IMG/VR virus record: IMGVR_UViG_3300028416_000028
Coordinates: 1-43,659 of that record
Strand: one strand, 5' to 3'
DNA: 43,659 nt
Source: a virus
Positions 33,677-41,691 of this stretch are shown piece by piece. Every line of letters begins with the position of its first letter. Positions within the stretch are counted from its first letter, which is position 1. A program made the position numbers and the translations under genes. Below the pieces are notes generated by a model. The model was not told the DNA's origin, did no database searches, and saw only the letters and a list, made by a program, of their open reading frames with translations.

Positions 33677-36427
33677 TTACTTTTTATCCTTATTATTTTT
33701 AATATCATACTTGTTTTTATTTTCTCTTGCAATTTGAAGCTTGGTATCAGCTATCTGTTTAGAGGCTGCAATCTTTTCCCTTTCAACAGCAAGTTTGTTA
33801 TTTTCTTGAGAAAATTTAGTTGCACTTTCCTGGCGTTTAAAATTCATTTGCTCTCTATACTGAGTAGATTCTCTTATGTTCTTCATAGCATCTTGATAAT
33901 CAGATTCTTGATTCTGATTAATATCAGATTGAGATCCAAATCCAGCAGCTCTTATTTCAGCTAACAGTACATCATTTCTCCTATCTTTTTCATTTTCAGA
34001 CATTTCAACTTGTAATTTTTGCTGCTCTTCTTGCGCTTTAGATTGAAGTTGCTGTTCTTGCATCTGACGTTGCTGTTGCATTTCTTGTTGTCTTTGATTT
34101 TGTATTCTAGTTTCAGAGTCTTTAAGTATGTCAGATACTTCTGCAATTGAAGTAGCTTTAACTATATTACCTAGCTCGTATATACTTGCGCCAGTAGTAT
34201 TATTAGTTAATGCCATTTGCTTTAGATTTTCTAATATTGCTCTATGATTAGTTTTAGTAGTAGCAAATACATTAAAATCTCTAAGTAATAAATCTGTACC
34301 GTTAATAGTAAAATTAACTTTTTCAGCTTCTGTAGATATATACTGCAATCTAATACTTGGATTAGTACTATAGTAATACTGAGCTAAATCAGTTCTCATC
34401 TGATGCACACGTGGCATCAAATGATCAGAATGCTGTACAAAATACATCTCTGTCTGTGCATATGATTGCTGCATTGCTTGTACTACACCCGTAGCCGTTT
34501 GTGCTGATACAGCCCCTCCAAGACGTTGTGGGTTTATACCTATTGCATCAAAACACTGTTGTTTAAAATAATTAGCAAGTTGAATCCTAGACATTAATCT
34601 ATTAGTCTGCTCCATATTAAGAGTCTGGTAATGATTAAAGTTAGTTGCATTTTCAGTATTGGTTATAGATGTATCAAGCGGTAGCATTTGAAAATCTTTC
34701 ATTGCTACAAATGCTTTAGCATAGTTATTTTTACCCCAATCTTCACCCATTGAGTGACGTGGTAATGCATTCTGATCAAACATTATTACAGTACCTAGTT
34801 CATCTATTAAGATATCTGCAATTTGATTATTGACCATGTTATATCCAACCTGATAAGCCTTCATTAAATCAACTAAAGATGTAGATCTAGTATTTCTATC
34901 TGAAAAAACTCTACCCTCTACAGGTAATTTACAACCATATAAAGAATTATCACCTTTAAACTGAAAGGGAAGTCTTCCAGGTTTAGTCCTGTTAATACCT
35001 AAATAAATAGGATTAATATTATCACCCATTGTAGACCTCCACATTGCAGGTAAATTTGGACCAATCTTTACACCTCCCCATACTTCATTAATCCATATCC
35101 AATCTATGTGCTCACCTTGTAATAAGTTTTCTTTACTTTTTTGTTTAAATATAGATGTATCATATATAGCCTTTTTAGTCTTCTTAAATGTTTCATCTAT
35201 AATTTCCTGTGTTACCTCGCCATCTTCTTCAATTTTAGTTAAGTGACCAACCTTCCTTTGAGTCTTCCAGTATATAGTAGCTATTCTCATTAGATCTCCT
35301 TCACCCCACATAGATACATCTTCATTCTCATCTAATATTTGACTAAGAATATCACCACCTCCTGCTGGATCGTTCCAGTAGTTACTAGTAAACTGTCTAT
35401 ATGCTAAACCTGGGCTATTAGTATTCCACTCATGAGATCTAGTTGCGTCATAGTAAGCACCATCATTTTGGTAACCATTTACTTGATATTGAGCTGATTT
35501 AGCTGGATAAATTTTTTGTAATGACTCTAGTTGACTAGTATCCATTAAGTATCCATACTTATCTACAACGTCTGATACAGTCATTAAATCAACTTTACCT
35601 ACATAGCTTGAGTCAGCTATATACCTTTGATCAGGAGACTTCTGGTAGAAAGTTAATAAAGGATTCCAAAGCTCTACATCATAATCATCTTCTAGCATTC
35701 TAAAATGCCAAAATTCTCTATCTGCTATAAGCATATCTCTAAACCCTCTTTCTTCAAGCTCTTGCATTTTAAATCTTTCTTCATCTACTGCAAGTTGATG
35801 AGATGCCCATTCTTCTACCATGCTTCTATAAGACTTACTAAAAAAATCTTCTATCTCAGGTAATGACTTTAATCCTTCTGGTGATAATTTTTGCTGAGCT
35901 TCTTCAGATCCAGGATCCATACCCATGTCAATCATCTTGCGTATTAGATTTGCTTCTGCATCAGCCAGTAATGATTCTTCAATCTCAACTTTTTTAGCAT
36001 CAAGCATTTCATTATAAGATGCATCATCTATTGCTCTAAACTGTACTCTAGAGTATCTTTTAGCAAACTCACCTGTTAATACATTAATTACATTTGGAAC
36101 AATAGGATAAAACTTTAACTCTAATGCAGAATCATTCTCTGTAGTTAAAACATCCATTAAGTCTTTATAGTCATTATCTGGCTCAACTATATAATCTGTT
36201 TTGTCAATGATTCCTTTTGCTAATTTGTAATTTTTTAGCAAACGTCTTGAATTAAGCTTTAAGAATTCTATACCTTGTAATTCTAACCAATCTAGATTCC
36301 AAGCAGCCCAATCATCAGTTTTCTCTTTATAAGGTAAAAACTGAACTGGTTGTGTTAAACTAGAAAAGGTAGGTCCACCATCAGATTTAGCCCCACCCTT
36401 TAATTGCATTGCATTTAATACTCTCAT
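33677..36427 (-). CDS. Portal protein (916 aa), crAss-like type
   Basis: It directly follows the large terminase (11-nt gap) and has portal-like features: an N-terminal helical core, a central region with WGEGDLMRIATIYWKTQRKV, IDWIWINEVWGGVKIGPN and RSTSLVDLMKAYQVGYNMVN, and a segment (LGGAVSAQTATGVVQAMQQS) resembling the Gly/Ala-rich wing-crown area where portal proteins carry the tunnel helix. Residues about 770-910 are Gln/Glu-rich coiled coil (RQMQEQQLQSKAQEEQQKLQ; KLAVEREKIAASKQIADTKL), a portal barrel-like extension. The length suits crAss-like portals. Portals form the dodecameric DNA gate at one capsid vertex. Confidence 0.85.
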   Translation of the reverse strand: MRVLNAMQLKGGAKSDGGPTFSSLTQPVQFLPYKEKTDDWAAWNLDWLELQGIEFLKLNSRRLLKNYKLAKGIIDKTDYIVEPDNDYKDLMDVLTTENDSALELKFYPIVPNVINVLTGEFAKRYSRVQFRAIDDASYNEMLDAKKVEIEESLLADAEANLIRKMIDMGMDPGSEEAQQKLSPEGLKSLPEIEDFFSKSYRSMVEEWASHQLAVDEERFKMQELEERGFRDMLIADREFWHFRMLEDDYDVELWNPLLTFYQKSPDQRYIADSSYVGKVDLMTVSDVVDKYGYLMDTSQLESLQKIYPAKSAQYQVNGYQNDGAYYDATRSHEWNTNSPGLAYRQFTSNYWNDPAGGGDILSQILDENEDVSMWGEGDLMRIATIYWKTQRKVGHLTKIEEDGEVTQEIIDETFKKTKKAIYDTSIFKQKSKENLLQGEHIDWIWINEVWGGVKIGPNLPAMWRSTMGDNINPIYLGINRTKPGRLPFQFKGDNSLYGCKLPVEGRVFSDRNTRSTSLVDLMKAYQVGYNMVNNQIADILIDELGTVIMFDQNALPRHSMGEDWGKNNYAKAFVAMKDFQMLPLDTSITNTENATNFNHYQTLNMEQTNRLMSRIQLANYFKQQCFDAIGINPQRLGGAVSAQTATGVVQAMQQSYAQTEMYFVQHSDHLMPRVHQMRTDLAQYYYSTNPSIRLQYISTEAEKVNFTINGTDLLLRDFNVFATTKTNHRAILENLKQMALTNNTTGASIYELGNIVKATSIAEVSDILKDSETRIQNQRQQEMQQQRQMQEQQLQSKAQEEQQKLQVEMSENEKDRRNDVLLAEIRAAGFGSQSDINQNQESDYQDAMKNIRESTQYREQMNFKRQESATKFSQENNKLAVEREKIAASKQIADTKLQIARENKNKYDIKNNKDKK

Positions 36428-36438
36428 ACCAATTTAGT

Positions 36439-38628
36439 CTATTTTATATTTTTAAATCCAGATCTTCTTTTTTTAGAACTACCAAAAGCCTTATTACGAC
36501 CTATATTTCTAAAAGGACCACTATACTTTAATTTACTGAATTTTTCTGAATTAACCAAAGAATTGTCTTCTGATTCACGTCTCTTAGTATAACCTCTATT
36601 TGATTGTTGAATTCTAACAAATGCAACTAATGCGCCAAATGCTACTAATCTATCCACGTTTAAACCTGGATAATAAGCTAGCATTTCTTTTAATAGCATA
36701 GGGTCTGGTATTCTTTCTATACCTAATGTGTTAGTCATAACGTTTCCATTCTCATCAAGATCTTCATCTATTACCTCTCTTAAAAACTCTATAGCATATG
36801 ATATAAGATGACTTTTAAATAAAGTACCTGTATTCTTCCATCCATACTCTTGGTATACTGTTTTATTTGAACCTAGATCTTTTAAAAAAAGTATCTGCTG
36901 TTTAGGAACAAGATATCGTTGCTTTCTTTTTGCAATCATGTGTTGTATAAATAAGGATATGTTATTCTCAACAATTGTCCATGCATTATACCATTCAATG
37001 ATCATCTCTAATCTTTCATGTGTTTTATTTATATCATCAAAACGTCCACACCATGCAGCAACAATCTTATCCTTTTCTATAAATTGCTCTACCTCACCAG
37101 AAACTGTAGTTCTAGTTACTTCCACTGCATTTTTATATATAAAAATACTACACAAAGAATCTGAAGTAGTTGTCTTACCTTCTGACACTGGATCAATAGA
37201 GCCATAATACATTCCAAAGGAAGGTTTCTTTACTGGTCTTTCCCAAACCACTATAGAGCCAGTTTTGTCTATTTCTTTTTTATTAACTGGAAATGTAGAT
37301 ATAGGTATTTTTCTTGTTCGTTTAGCTTTTATACCTGTGTTATCTCTGTCTAATTCAATTAGCTCATAAGGATATTCTTTTTCTTCAATCCTTTTAAGTT
37401 GCTTACTTAATATACCTTGCGGAAATATAGACTCTTTTCTATATGCAAATGCCTCTGAAATATTTAAAGGTTTTTGTGATATCCTAAGTTGGAATTGCTC
37501 ACCACTTAATTCATTTTTCCATTTAGACCTTTCTATTTTTATTGCTTCTATTGCTTCTTCTACAAGTGAATTACCAAACTTATCAATATAAGGAGGCATA
37601 GACCATTGCTCAGGGATAAACAATCCAGCCATACCAATAGTACCATCAGCATCCATTAAATTAGTTTCCACTGAATATATGTCATTTGCATTAGGATTTA
37701 ATATCATTTCTTTTAAAGGTCCGCATTGCTCAAGGTCACCAACTGATCCTGCTGCAATAAATTGACCGGTAGTCATCATACCTGAAGACATTGCAGGACG
37801 TAAATACTCATACGTCTGCATCATGTTTTTTGCAATTCCTGCTTCTTCATGAAAGAAATATGTACATGGACCACCTACCCCTGTAGTAGCATTCTTTTCA
37901 AACGATGCTCCTTGTATTTTTGATTTGAGACCTCTTGACGTCTTTCTATTATTTATCTTAACTTCAATTTGCTGTTGCCACAATAACACTTTTTCTGGAT
38001 TACTAGGCCTATACCAAGCAGTATGTTCATTTAAAAAAGTTTTATACTCTTCTAAAAATTTCCATGAACCTTTGTCATTAATATAATCTTTTAATGATGC
38101 ACCAATTTTACAAATTGAACCTTCTTCAAACCAGTATTGATTTATAATCTTACCCATGTGAAAGTAAGATGAAGCTATCTGTCTTTTCTTAAGTATAGCT
38201 ACATGCTTATTATTTAACTCTGCAATAACTTCATACAATGCCATATGATATTGTGCATCCCTTACTTTAGCAAAACCATAATGCTTTTCTTCTTTATCAA
38301 AAATAGGTAAAAAATTAAGCCACATATAATAGTCTCTAGTAAGATACCACACCTTGCCATTATCTTTATATAAGACTCCTGTTCTACATTTATTCTTTTG
38401 GTCTTCCCAATAAGCTGTAAAATCTTTAGATCTAAATGGTTTATTACAATAAAATCCTTGATCATTAAATATTCTAGCTTGTTTATTAAACTCTAAAGCT
38501 ATTTTATTAAACTCATATTCACCAGGCTCTTTAAATATACCAGATAGATATTCTTTAAATAATACATCATCTTCAAATGTAGTTGTCTCCCAAACTCCAT
38601 TGTTATATGTAGGTATAACTCTACTCAT
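36439..38628 (-). CDS. Terminase large subunit (729 aa)
   Basis: The ATPase has a Walker A-like segment at 147-160 (KKRQIASSYFHMGK; non-classical, as in many terminases) and Walker B at 255-263 (CTYFFHEEAG). The nuclease domain begins about residue 475 with YYGSIDPVSEG, where D479 is a predicted metal ligand; a later element FLKDLGSNK may supply another. The C-terminus is basic (KAFGSSKKRRSGFKNIK). It packages DNA into the prohead through the portal encoded just downstream. Its start overlaps the stop of the co-chaperonin gene by 8 nt. The small subunit is not clearly identifiable; the genes at 38978 or 41318 are candidates. Confidence 0.92.
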   Translation of the reverse strand: MSRVIPTYNNGVWETTTFEDDVLFKEYLSGIFKEPGEYEFNKIALEFNKQARIFNDQGFYCNKPFRSKDFTAYWEDQKNKCRTGVLYKDNGKVWYLTRDYYMWLNFLPIFDKEEKHYGFAKVRDAQYHMALYEVIAELNNKHVAILKKRQIASSYFHMGKIINQYWFEEGSICKIGASLKDYINDKGSWKFLEEYKTFLNEHTAWYRPSNPEKVLLWQQQIEVKINNRKTSRGLKSKIQGASFEKNATTGVGGPCTYFFHEEAGIAKNMMQTYEYLRPAMSSGMMTTGQFIAAGSVGDLEQCGPLKEMILNPNANDIYSVETNLMDADGTIGMAGLFIPEQWSMPPYIDKFGNSLVEEAIEAIKIERSKWKNELSGEQFQLRISQKPLNISEAFAYRKESIFPQGILSKQLKRIEEKEYPYELIELDRDNTGIKAKRTRKIPISTFPVNKKEIDKTGSIVVWERPVKKPSFGMYYGSIDPVSEGKTTTSDSLCSIFIYKNAVEVTRTTVSGEVEQFIEKDKIVAAWCGRFDDINKTHERLEMIIEWYNAWTIVENNISLFIQHMIAKRKQRYLVPKQQILFLKDLGSNKTVYQEYGWKNTGTLFKSHLISYAIEFLREVIDEDLDENGNVMTNTLGIERIPDPMLLKEMLAYYPGLNVDRLVAFGALVAFVRIQQSNRGYTKRRESEDNSLVNSEKFSKLKYSGPFRNIGRNKAFGSSKKRRSGFKNIK

Positions 38629-38896
38629 CTATAAGGATTGCAAATACATCACCTTCTTGTATAAGCAAATGATCTGACCCATCATGTTCCATAGTAGTAG
38701 GTAGACAGTGTTCAGTATATTGAACCATGTCACCTATTTGTATTTCATCAACACCATTTCCTTTTCCAATAACAGTACCCTTAAACTCTTTCTTTCTAGC
38801 CATATCAGGTATAAATATTCCACCTTTACTATACTCGTTTTGTTTTTTTGGTTTCAACAATAACTTCTTTCCTACTGGTATTACTTTCTGTCCCAT
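38621..38896 (-). CDS. GroES/Hsp10-like co-chaperonin (91 aa)
   Basis: The full-length Hsp10 fold pattern is visible: MGQKVIPVGKKLLLKPKKQN (strand 1), a mobile loop (EYSKGGIFIPDMARKK) that docks onto GroEL, FKGTVIGKGNGVDEIQIGDM (VIGxGxG then GD), VQYTEHC and a final LIQEGDVFAILIDE. Size (91) matches GroES (about 97). A phage co-chaperonin could replace host GroES and give room for large capsid proteins, as T4 gp31 does. The gene overlaps the large terminase by 8 nt and sits in the packaging operon, so it is likely expressed with capsid genes. Confidence 0.93.
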   Translation of the reverse strand: MGQKVIPVGKKLLLKPKKQNEYSKGGIFIPDMARKKEFKGTVIGKGNGVDEIQIGDMVQYTEHCLPTTMEHDGSDHLLIQEGDVFAILIDE

Positions 38897-38978
38897 GTTT
38901 AGTTTTTTTTACTGGTTTATAATTAAATTCTGGCTCATCCCAATAACAGAAATGCCAATTTGTTTTTTGTTTATTCAT
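38829..38978 (-). CDS. Small overlapping gene (49 aa), basic C-terminus
   Basis: ATG at 38978 overlaps the stop of the upstream 172-residue gene as TAATG, and the frame (MNKQKTNWHFCYWDEPEFNY, KPVKKTKHGTESN, then EVIVETKKTKRV) ends with TAG at 38829, overlapping the co-chaperonin start by 68 nt. The aromatic-rich first half and coupling to the upstream stop make it more than chance; the long overlap with the following gene argues the other way. No family recognised. Confidence 0.45.
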   Translation of the reverse strand: MNKQKTNWHFCYWDEPEFNYKPVKKTKHGTESNTSRKEVIVETKKTKRV

Positions 38979-39496
38979 TATATTTGATCATATGCTAATC
39001 CAGCACCTCCACGTACTGAACTTTCCTGTTCCTGTCTCATATCAGTAAATGCACCTTTATATGACTGCCTTATATTTTCAAATTTAGCAGCAGCATTGAC
39101 CATAGCATTTATATTACCATCCCTGCCATGTTCAATTGCAGTTACTTCCATATACTTTGCTAATCTATCTAGCATAGACTTTATACCTACATATGCTCTG
39201 TAAGTTGGAGTTTCATAAAGTTTTTTGCATTTCTCTAAAGCATTTATAATTATCCCGTCTTCAGGTGATTCTTCTAATTCAATCTCTTCTATAATTATGT
39301 CCTCTTTCTCATGTTCTGGTAAGTTAAAGAAAGGATTTAAATCAGGGTTAGGACATGACATATAAAATAAATACTGATACACAGCCATATGTGTATCTGG
39401 ATACTCTATCATAATGCCTTTTAAAAATGGCAAAGCATAACAATGCTCCGTCAATACAACTTTACTATTTTGAATATCAAATAATCTTATTACCAT
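38978..39496 (-). CDS. Conserved pre-terminase protein (172 aa), small terminase candidate
   Basis: Helix-rich protein beginning MVIRLFDIQNSKVVLTEHCY with an acidic middle (EKEDIIIEEIELEESPEDGI) and helical C-terminal part (TYRAYVGIKSMLDRLAKYME; HGRDGNINAMVNAAAKFENI), ending SVRGGAGLAYDQI. I recall similar proteins in Bacteroidetes phages immediately before the large terminase, with this same SYKGAF...RGG...LAYDQ ending. Position and helical composition suggest a packaging-associated protein, possibly the small terminase subunit, but no winged-helix or DNA-binding motif is evident. Likely co-translated with the next small gene (TAATG overlap). Confidence 0.6.
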   Translation of the reverse strand: MVIRLFDIQNSKVVLTEHCYALPFLKGIMIEYPDTHMAVYQYLFYMSCPNPDLNPFFNLPEHEKEDIIIEEIELEESPEDGIIINALEKCKKLYETPTYRAYVGIKSMLDRLAKYMEVTAIEHGRDGNINAMVNAAAKFENIRQSYKGAFTDMRQEQESSVRGGAGLAYDQI

Positions 39497-39507
39497 AATT
39501 TTATATT

Positions 39508-39762
39508 TTATAATGCGTCTATAGCAGCTTTTATTGTAGTATAACTATCATTAACGTAAATTGGTACAGTAGACCCCGTTATATATATTTGACGTACATC
39601 TATTAAACTACCATTTTGCTGATAAACCGGGCCAACAGCACTCAACATGAGAGGATTTATTGCAATAAAAGATTCTGATCCTTGTACAGTATATAATGTA
39701 GGAGGATTTGTTAATGGTGCTGTTTGTGCTAAATAAACTTGTGTTAATTGTATTGATGCCAT
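39508..39762 (-). CDS. Small protein of unknown function (84 aa)
   Basis: Beta-rich small protein (MASIQLTQVYLAQTAPLTNP; DVRQIYITGSTVPIYVNDSY), rich in Thr, Ile and Gln. The start overlaps the stop of the nuclease gene as TAATG, indicating coupling. The 11-nt gap to the 172-residue gene keeps it in the packaging operon. It may be a small virion protein or assembly factor; nothing decides. Confidence 0.5.
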   Translation of the reverse strand: MASIQLTQVYLAQTAPLTNPPTLYTVQGSESFIAINPLMLSAVGPVYQQNGSLIDVRQIYITGSTVPIYVNDSYTTIKAAIDAL

Positions 39763-40574
39763 TATTTTTTATTTTTTAACCACATTATAATTGAATTTAC
39801 TTCATCTTTTAAATATGGAAGTTCATATATTTTTACTTCTTCTAATACAGGCTCTCCATTAACATGTTCATTAATAGGATATCCATTTGAGTCTTCTCCT
39901 ACTTTTTTAAACTTTACATGCTGTATTGTAAGCTTTCCTATTTTAAGTTTAGGGTTATGCTTTTTAATAATATAAGCATAAATACTGAGTTGTAAGTTAT
40001 AATGATTAAGATTACAGTCATCTAAATGATTAACTGGTATATACATTTTATTTGTAATCCCTTCCCAGTTAGTAAAGCCTTTTTCCTTTATTTCTTTATT
40101 TGTTTTGTAATCATTAATGTTTATTTGTCCATTAACAATTTCAACAACATCTGCCTGACCACATAGACCAGCTGATTTTAAATAAACTAAATGCTCAGGA
40201 TATACACCATCTTCAAGTTTTTGTTTTGGTGCCAGTTTAACTCCATTATCATCAACAATAGGTTTTATAATAGGTACTTCTATACCATTTCTACCAATTG
40301 TTTTAAGATCTAGCATATCTGCTTCTCGTTGGTTATGATAAAAATTACCTAATTTTATTGCTCTATCTGTTTCACCATCCCATGCCGCAATAATTTCTTT
40401 AGGTGTCATACCATACCACTTAGACCTTTTATTTTTAGATGATCTTTTAGCTTGAGCATCTCTATCAAATTTAGGTTTAAACTTGGCAATAAAGGATGTT
40501 ACACTTAACCATTTTATTTTTTCATCATTAGTACTTTCATACACATGACCTTCTTCTATAAATCTTAATGCCAT
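39762..40574 (-). CDS. PD-(D/E)XK nuclease, RecB/Cas4-like (270 aa)
   Basis: With the start at 40574 (MALRFIEEGHVYESTNDEKI), the catalytic elements are: GNFYHNQRE (H80, the helix His typical of RecB-like nucleases), GLCGQADVVEI (D142) and ININDYKTNKE (D155-x-K157). This is the G-x2-D...D-x-K signature of the PD-(D/E)XK superfamily. An earlier ATG at 40598 would add MVYYNSII but overlap a small ORF ending at 40577, so the internal start is preferred. Phage enzymes of this family serve in recombination, end processing or packaging; here it lies with HU-like and terminase genes. Confidence 0.85.
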   Translation of the reverse strand: MALRFIEEGHVYESTNDEKIKWLSVTSFIAKFKPKFDRDAQAKRSSKNKRSKWYGMTPKEIIAAWDGETDRAIKLGNFYHNQREADMLDLKTIGRNGIEVPIIKPIVDDNGVKLAPKQKLEDGVYPEHLVYLKSAGLCGQADVVEIVNGQININDYKTNKEIKEKGFTNWEGITNKMYIPVNHLDDCNLNHYNLQLSIYAYIIKKHNPKLKIGKLTIQHVKFKKVGEDSNGYPINEHVNGEPVLEEVKIYELPYLKDEVNSIIMWLKNKK

Positions 40575-40576
40575 AA

Positions 40577-40669
40577 TTATGCTATTGTAGTATACCAATA
40601 ACCATCTACTGAACCTATTATAACAGGTGTAGACTCATTATTGTATATATAGTTAATTAATATTTTCAT
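40577..40669 (-). CDS. Micro-ORF (30 aa) before nuclease gene
   Basis: ATG at 40669 gives MKILINYIYNNESTPVIIGS followed by VDGYWYTTIA and stop TAA at 40577, two bases before the nuclease ATG at 40574. It overlaps the end of the zinc-ribbon-like gene by 17 nt. The tight fit suggests a translated peptide or coupling leader, but a 30-codon frame can arise by chance. Confidence 0.35.
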   Translation of the reverse strand: MKILINYIYNNESTPVIIGSVDGYWYTTIA

Positions 40670-40991
40670 TATTTTCTATTTGTTTGTTTATTAATTCTTC
40701 TTCATCTTCTGAGGCGTAAGCATCCCAGTAACCTTTAGGGCATTCTGAAGATAGTGATCTAACTTTAAAAGCTAAACTACAACCACAATCAGAACAACAA
40801 GGCTGTGTTCCAGGAGCTAAACAGTCATCACCTCTTGAATCAAATAAAGAACACTTAATGCATACTTGAAATCTATCAGTAGCTACAGCCTCAACATGTT
40901 CTTTTTTAAACACTTTATTCTTTATGCCTTCAGCAATTTTATCTGCATTTTTAAACGCATCTAGATATTTACTCCATTTATTTTTTATCAT
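40653..40991 (-). CDS. Zinc-ribbon-like Cys-rich protein (112 aa)
   Basis: After a basic helix (MIKNKWSKYLDAFKNADKIA) comes a Cys-rich module: VCIKCSLFDSRGDDC, then QPCCSDCGCSLAFKVRS and ECPKGYW. The ordered cysteines (CxxC, C, CC-x2-C-x-C, then C-P) suggest two zinc sites; phage proteins ending ...CGC-L-x-x-K-x-R...CPxGxW are widespread but of unknown function. The frame opens at 41027, but the start at 40991 leaves only a 14-nt overlap with the HU-like gene, so I prefer it. The C-terminal tail is acidic (EDEEELINKQIENNENIN). Confidence 0.65.
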   Translation of the reverse strand: MIKNKWSKYLDAFKNADKIAEGIKNKVFKKEHVEAVATDRFQVCIKCSLFDSRGDDCLAPGTQPCCSDCGCSLAFKVRSLSSECPKGYWDAYASEDEEELINKQIENNENIN

Positions 40992-41337
40992 CTTTAAAGT
41001 CTTTTTTATCTTGGATGTCTTTTTCAATTTGAATCATTGCCGCTTCCATTTGATTAATATTATCTTTAATATCTTGACTTTGTGCAAACCCATTATAAGT
41101 TTGCTTTTGTATGTTACCTAACAAGCTTTTATTTTTTAATATAGCTTTATTTAGTTTATTCTTTCTAATAAAAAATGTGCCTAGCCCTTCTATATTAATT
41201 CTAGGATATGCTAAAGAAGATACACTCTTCCTAACTTTTGAATAGTAAAATGATATAAAATCATCAACTACAGAAGGATGTACACCAACCTCATTGGCAA
41301 TACCACTTTTAAAGTCTTTATGCTTCTTTGGGTTCAC
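40978..41337 (-). CDS. HU/IHF-like DNA-bending protein (119 aa)
   Basis: The N-terminal half has the HU/IHF pattern: helices (KSGIANEVGVHPSVVDDFIS, FYYSKVRKSVSS), then a short beta strand (INIEGLGTFFIRKNKLN), where G-L-G-T-F matches the conserved HU G-x-G-x-F turn. The remaining 45 residues (NIQKQTYNGFAQSQDIKDNI onward) form an extra helical, basic tail (DKKDFKDDKK). Crassvirales phages carry IHF/HU-family genes upstream of the packaging genes, and this position agrees. It probably compacts DNA or aids packaging/replication. Its start overlaps the 123-residue gene by 20 nt. Confidence 0.75.
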   Translation of the reverse strand: MNPKKHKDFKSGIANEVGVHPSVVDDFISFYYSKVRKSVSSLAYPRINIEGLGTFFIRKNKLNKAILKNKSLLGNIQKQTYNGFAQSQDIKDNINQMEAAMIQIEKDIQDKKDFKDDKK

Positions 41338-41689
41338 GGCCTAATATTTTATAATCTAGTAAAACTAAACCTGATGACTGTATATTTGCATTTGGGTTTA
41401 ATGAAATAGTTTTTTTATTATTGCCATTCTTAATAACTAAACCTTTCTTTTCTGCTTTGGTTATTGCATTTCTGGCTGATTGAGCGCTTTTAAAAATACC
41501 CTTACTAACTGCCTCAATGCAAAACTTAGTTAACTCTACACCTACATTTTTAGATAGTTCAGTTAAGAATTTTAAATCTGAATTGCTAATTGATATATTA
41601 TTAAAAAAGCAATGTGTAACTATCTGATATTTAATTAAGGTATTAATATCAACCTGATGTTTTAAATCTACTTTATTTACTATAGCCAT
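41318..41689 (-). CDS. Winged-helix-like conserved phage protein (123 aa)
   Basis: Helix-rich N-terminal half (INTLIKYQIVTHCFFNNISI; DLKFLTELSKNVGVELTKFC) followed by a helix-turn-helix-like segment (KSAQSARNAITKAEKKGLVI) with a probable wing (NGNNKKTISLNPN). The S-A-Q-S-A-R-N-A-I-x-K-A-E-K-x-G-L pattern is typical of winged-helix proteins with a recognition helix before a strand (I-S-L-N-P). It lies between the amidase and HU-like genes and overlaps the latter. It may be a regulator or a packaging-linked DNA-binding protein (small-terminase function is possible). Confidence 0.6.
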   Translation of the reverse strand: MAIVNKVDLKHQVDINTLIKYQIVTHCFFNNISISNSDLKFLTELSKNVGVELTKFCIEAVSKGIFKSAQSARNAITKAEKKGLVIKNGNNKKTISLNPNANIQSSGLVLLDYKILGREPKEA

Positions 41690-41691
41690 AT

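Noticed and set aside
33961-34146. 61-codon minus-strand frame within the portal gene
   Set aside because: It is out of frame within the coiled-coil part of a well-supported portal gene, Lys/Asn-rich by composition, with no independent support.
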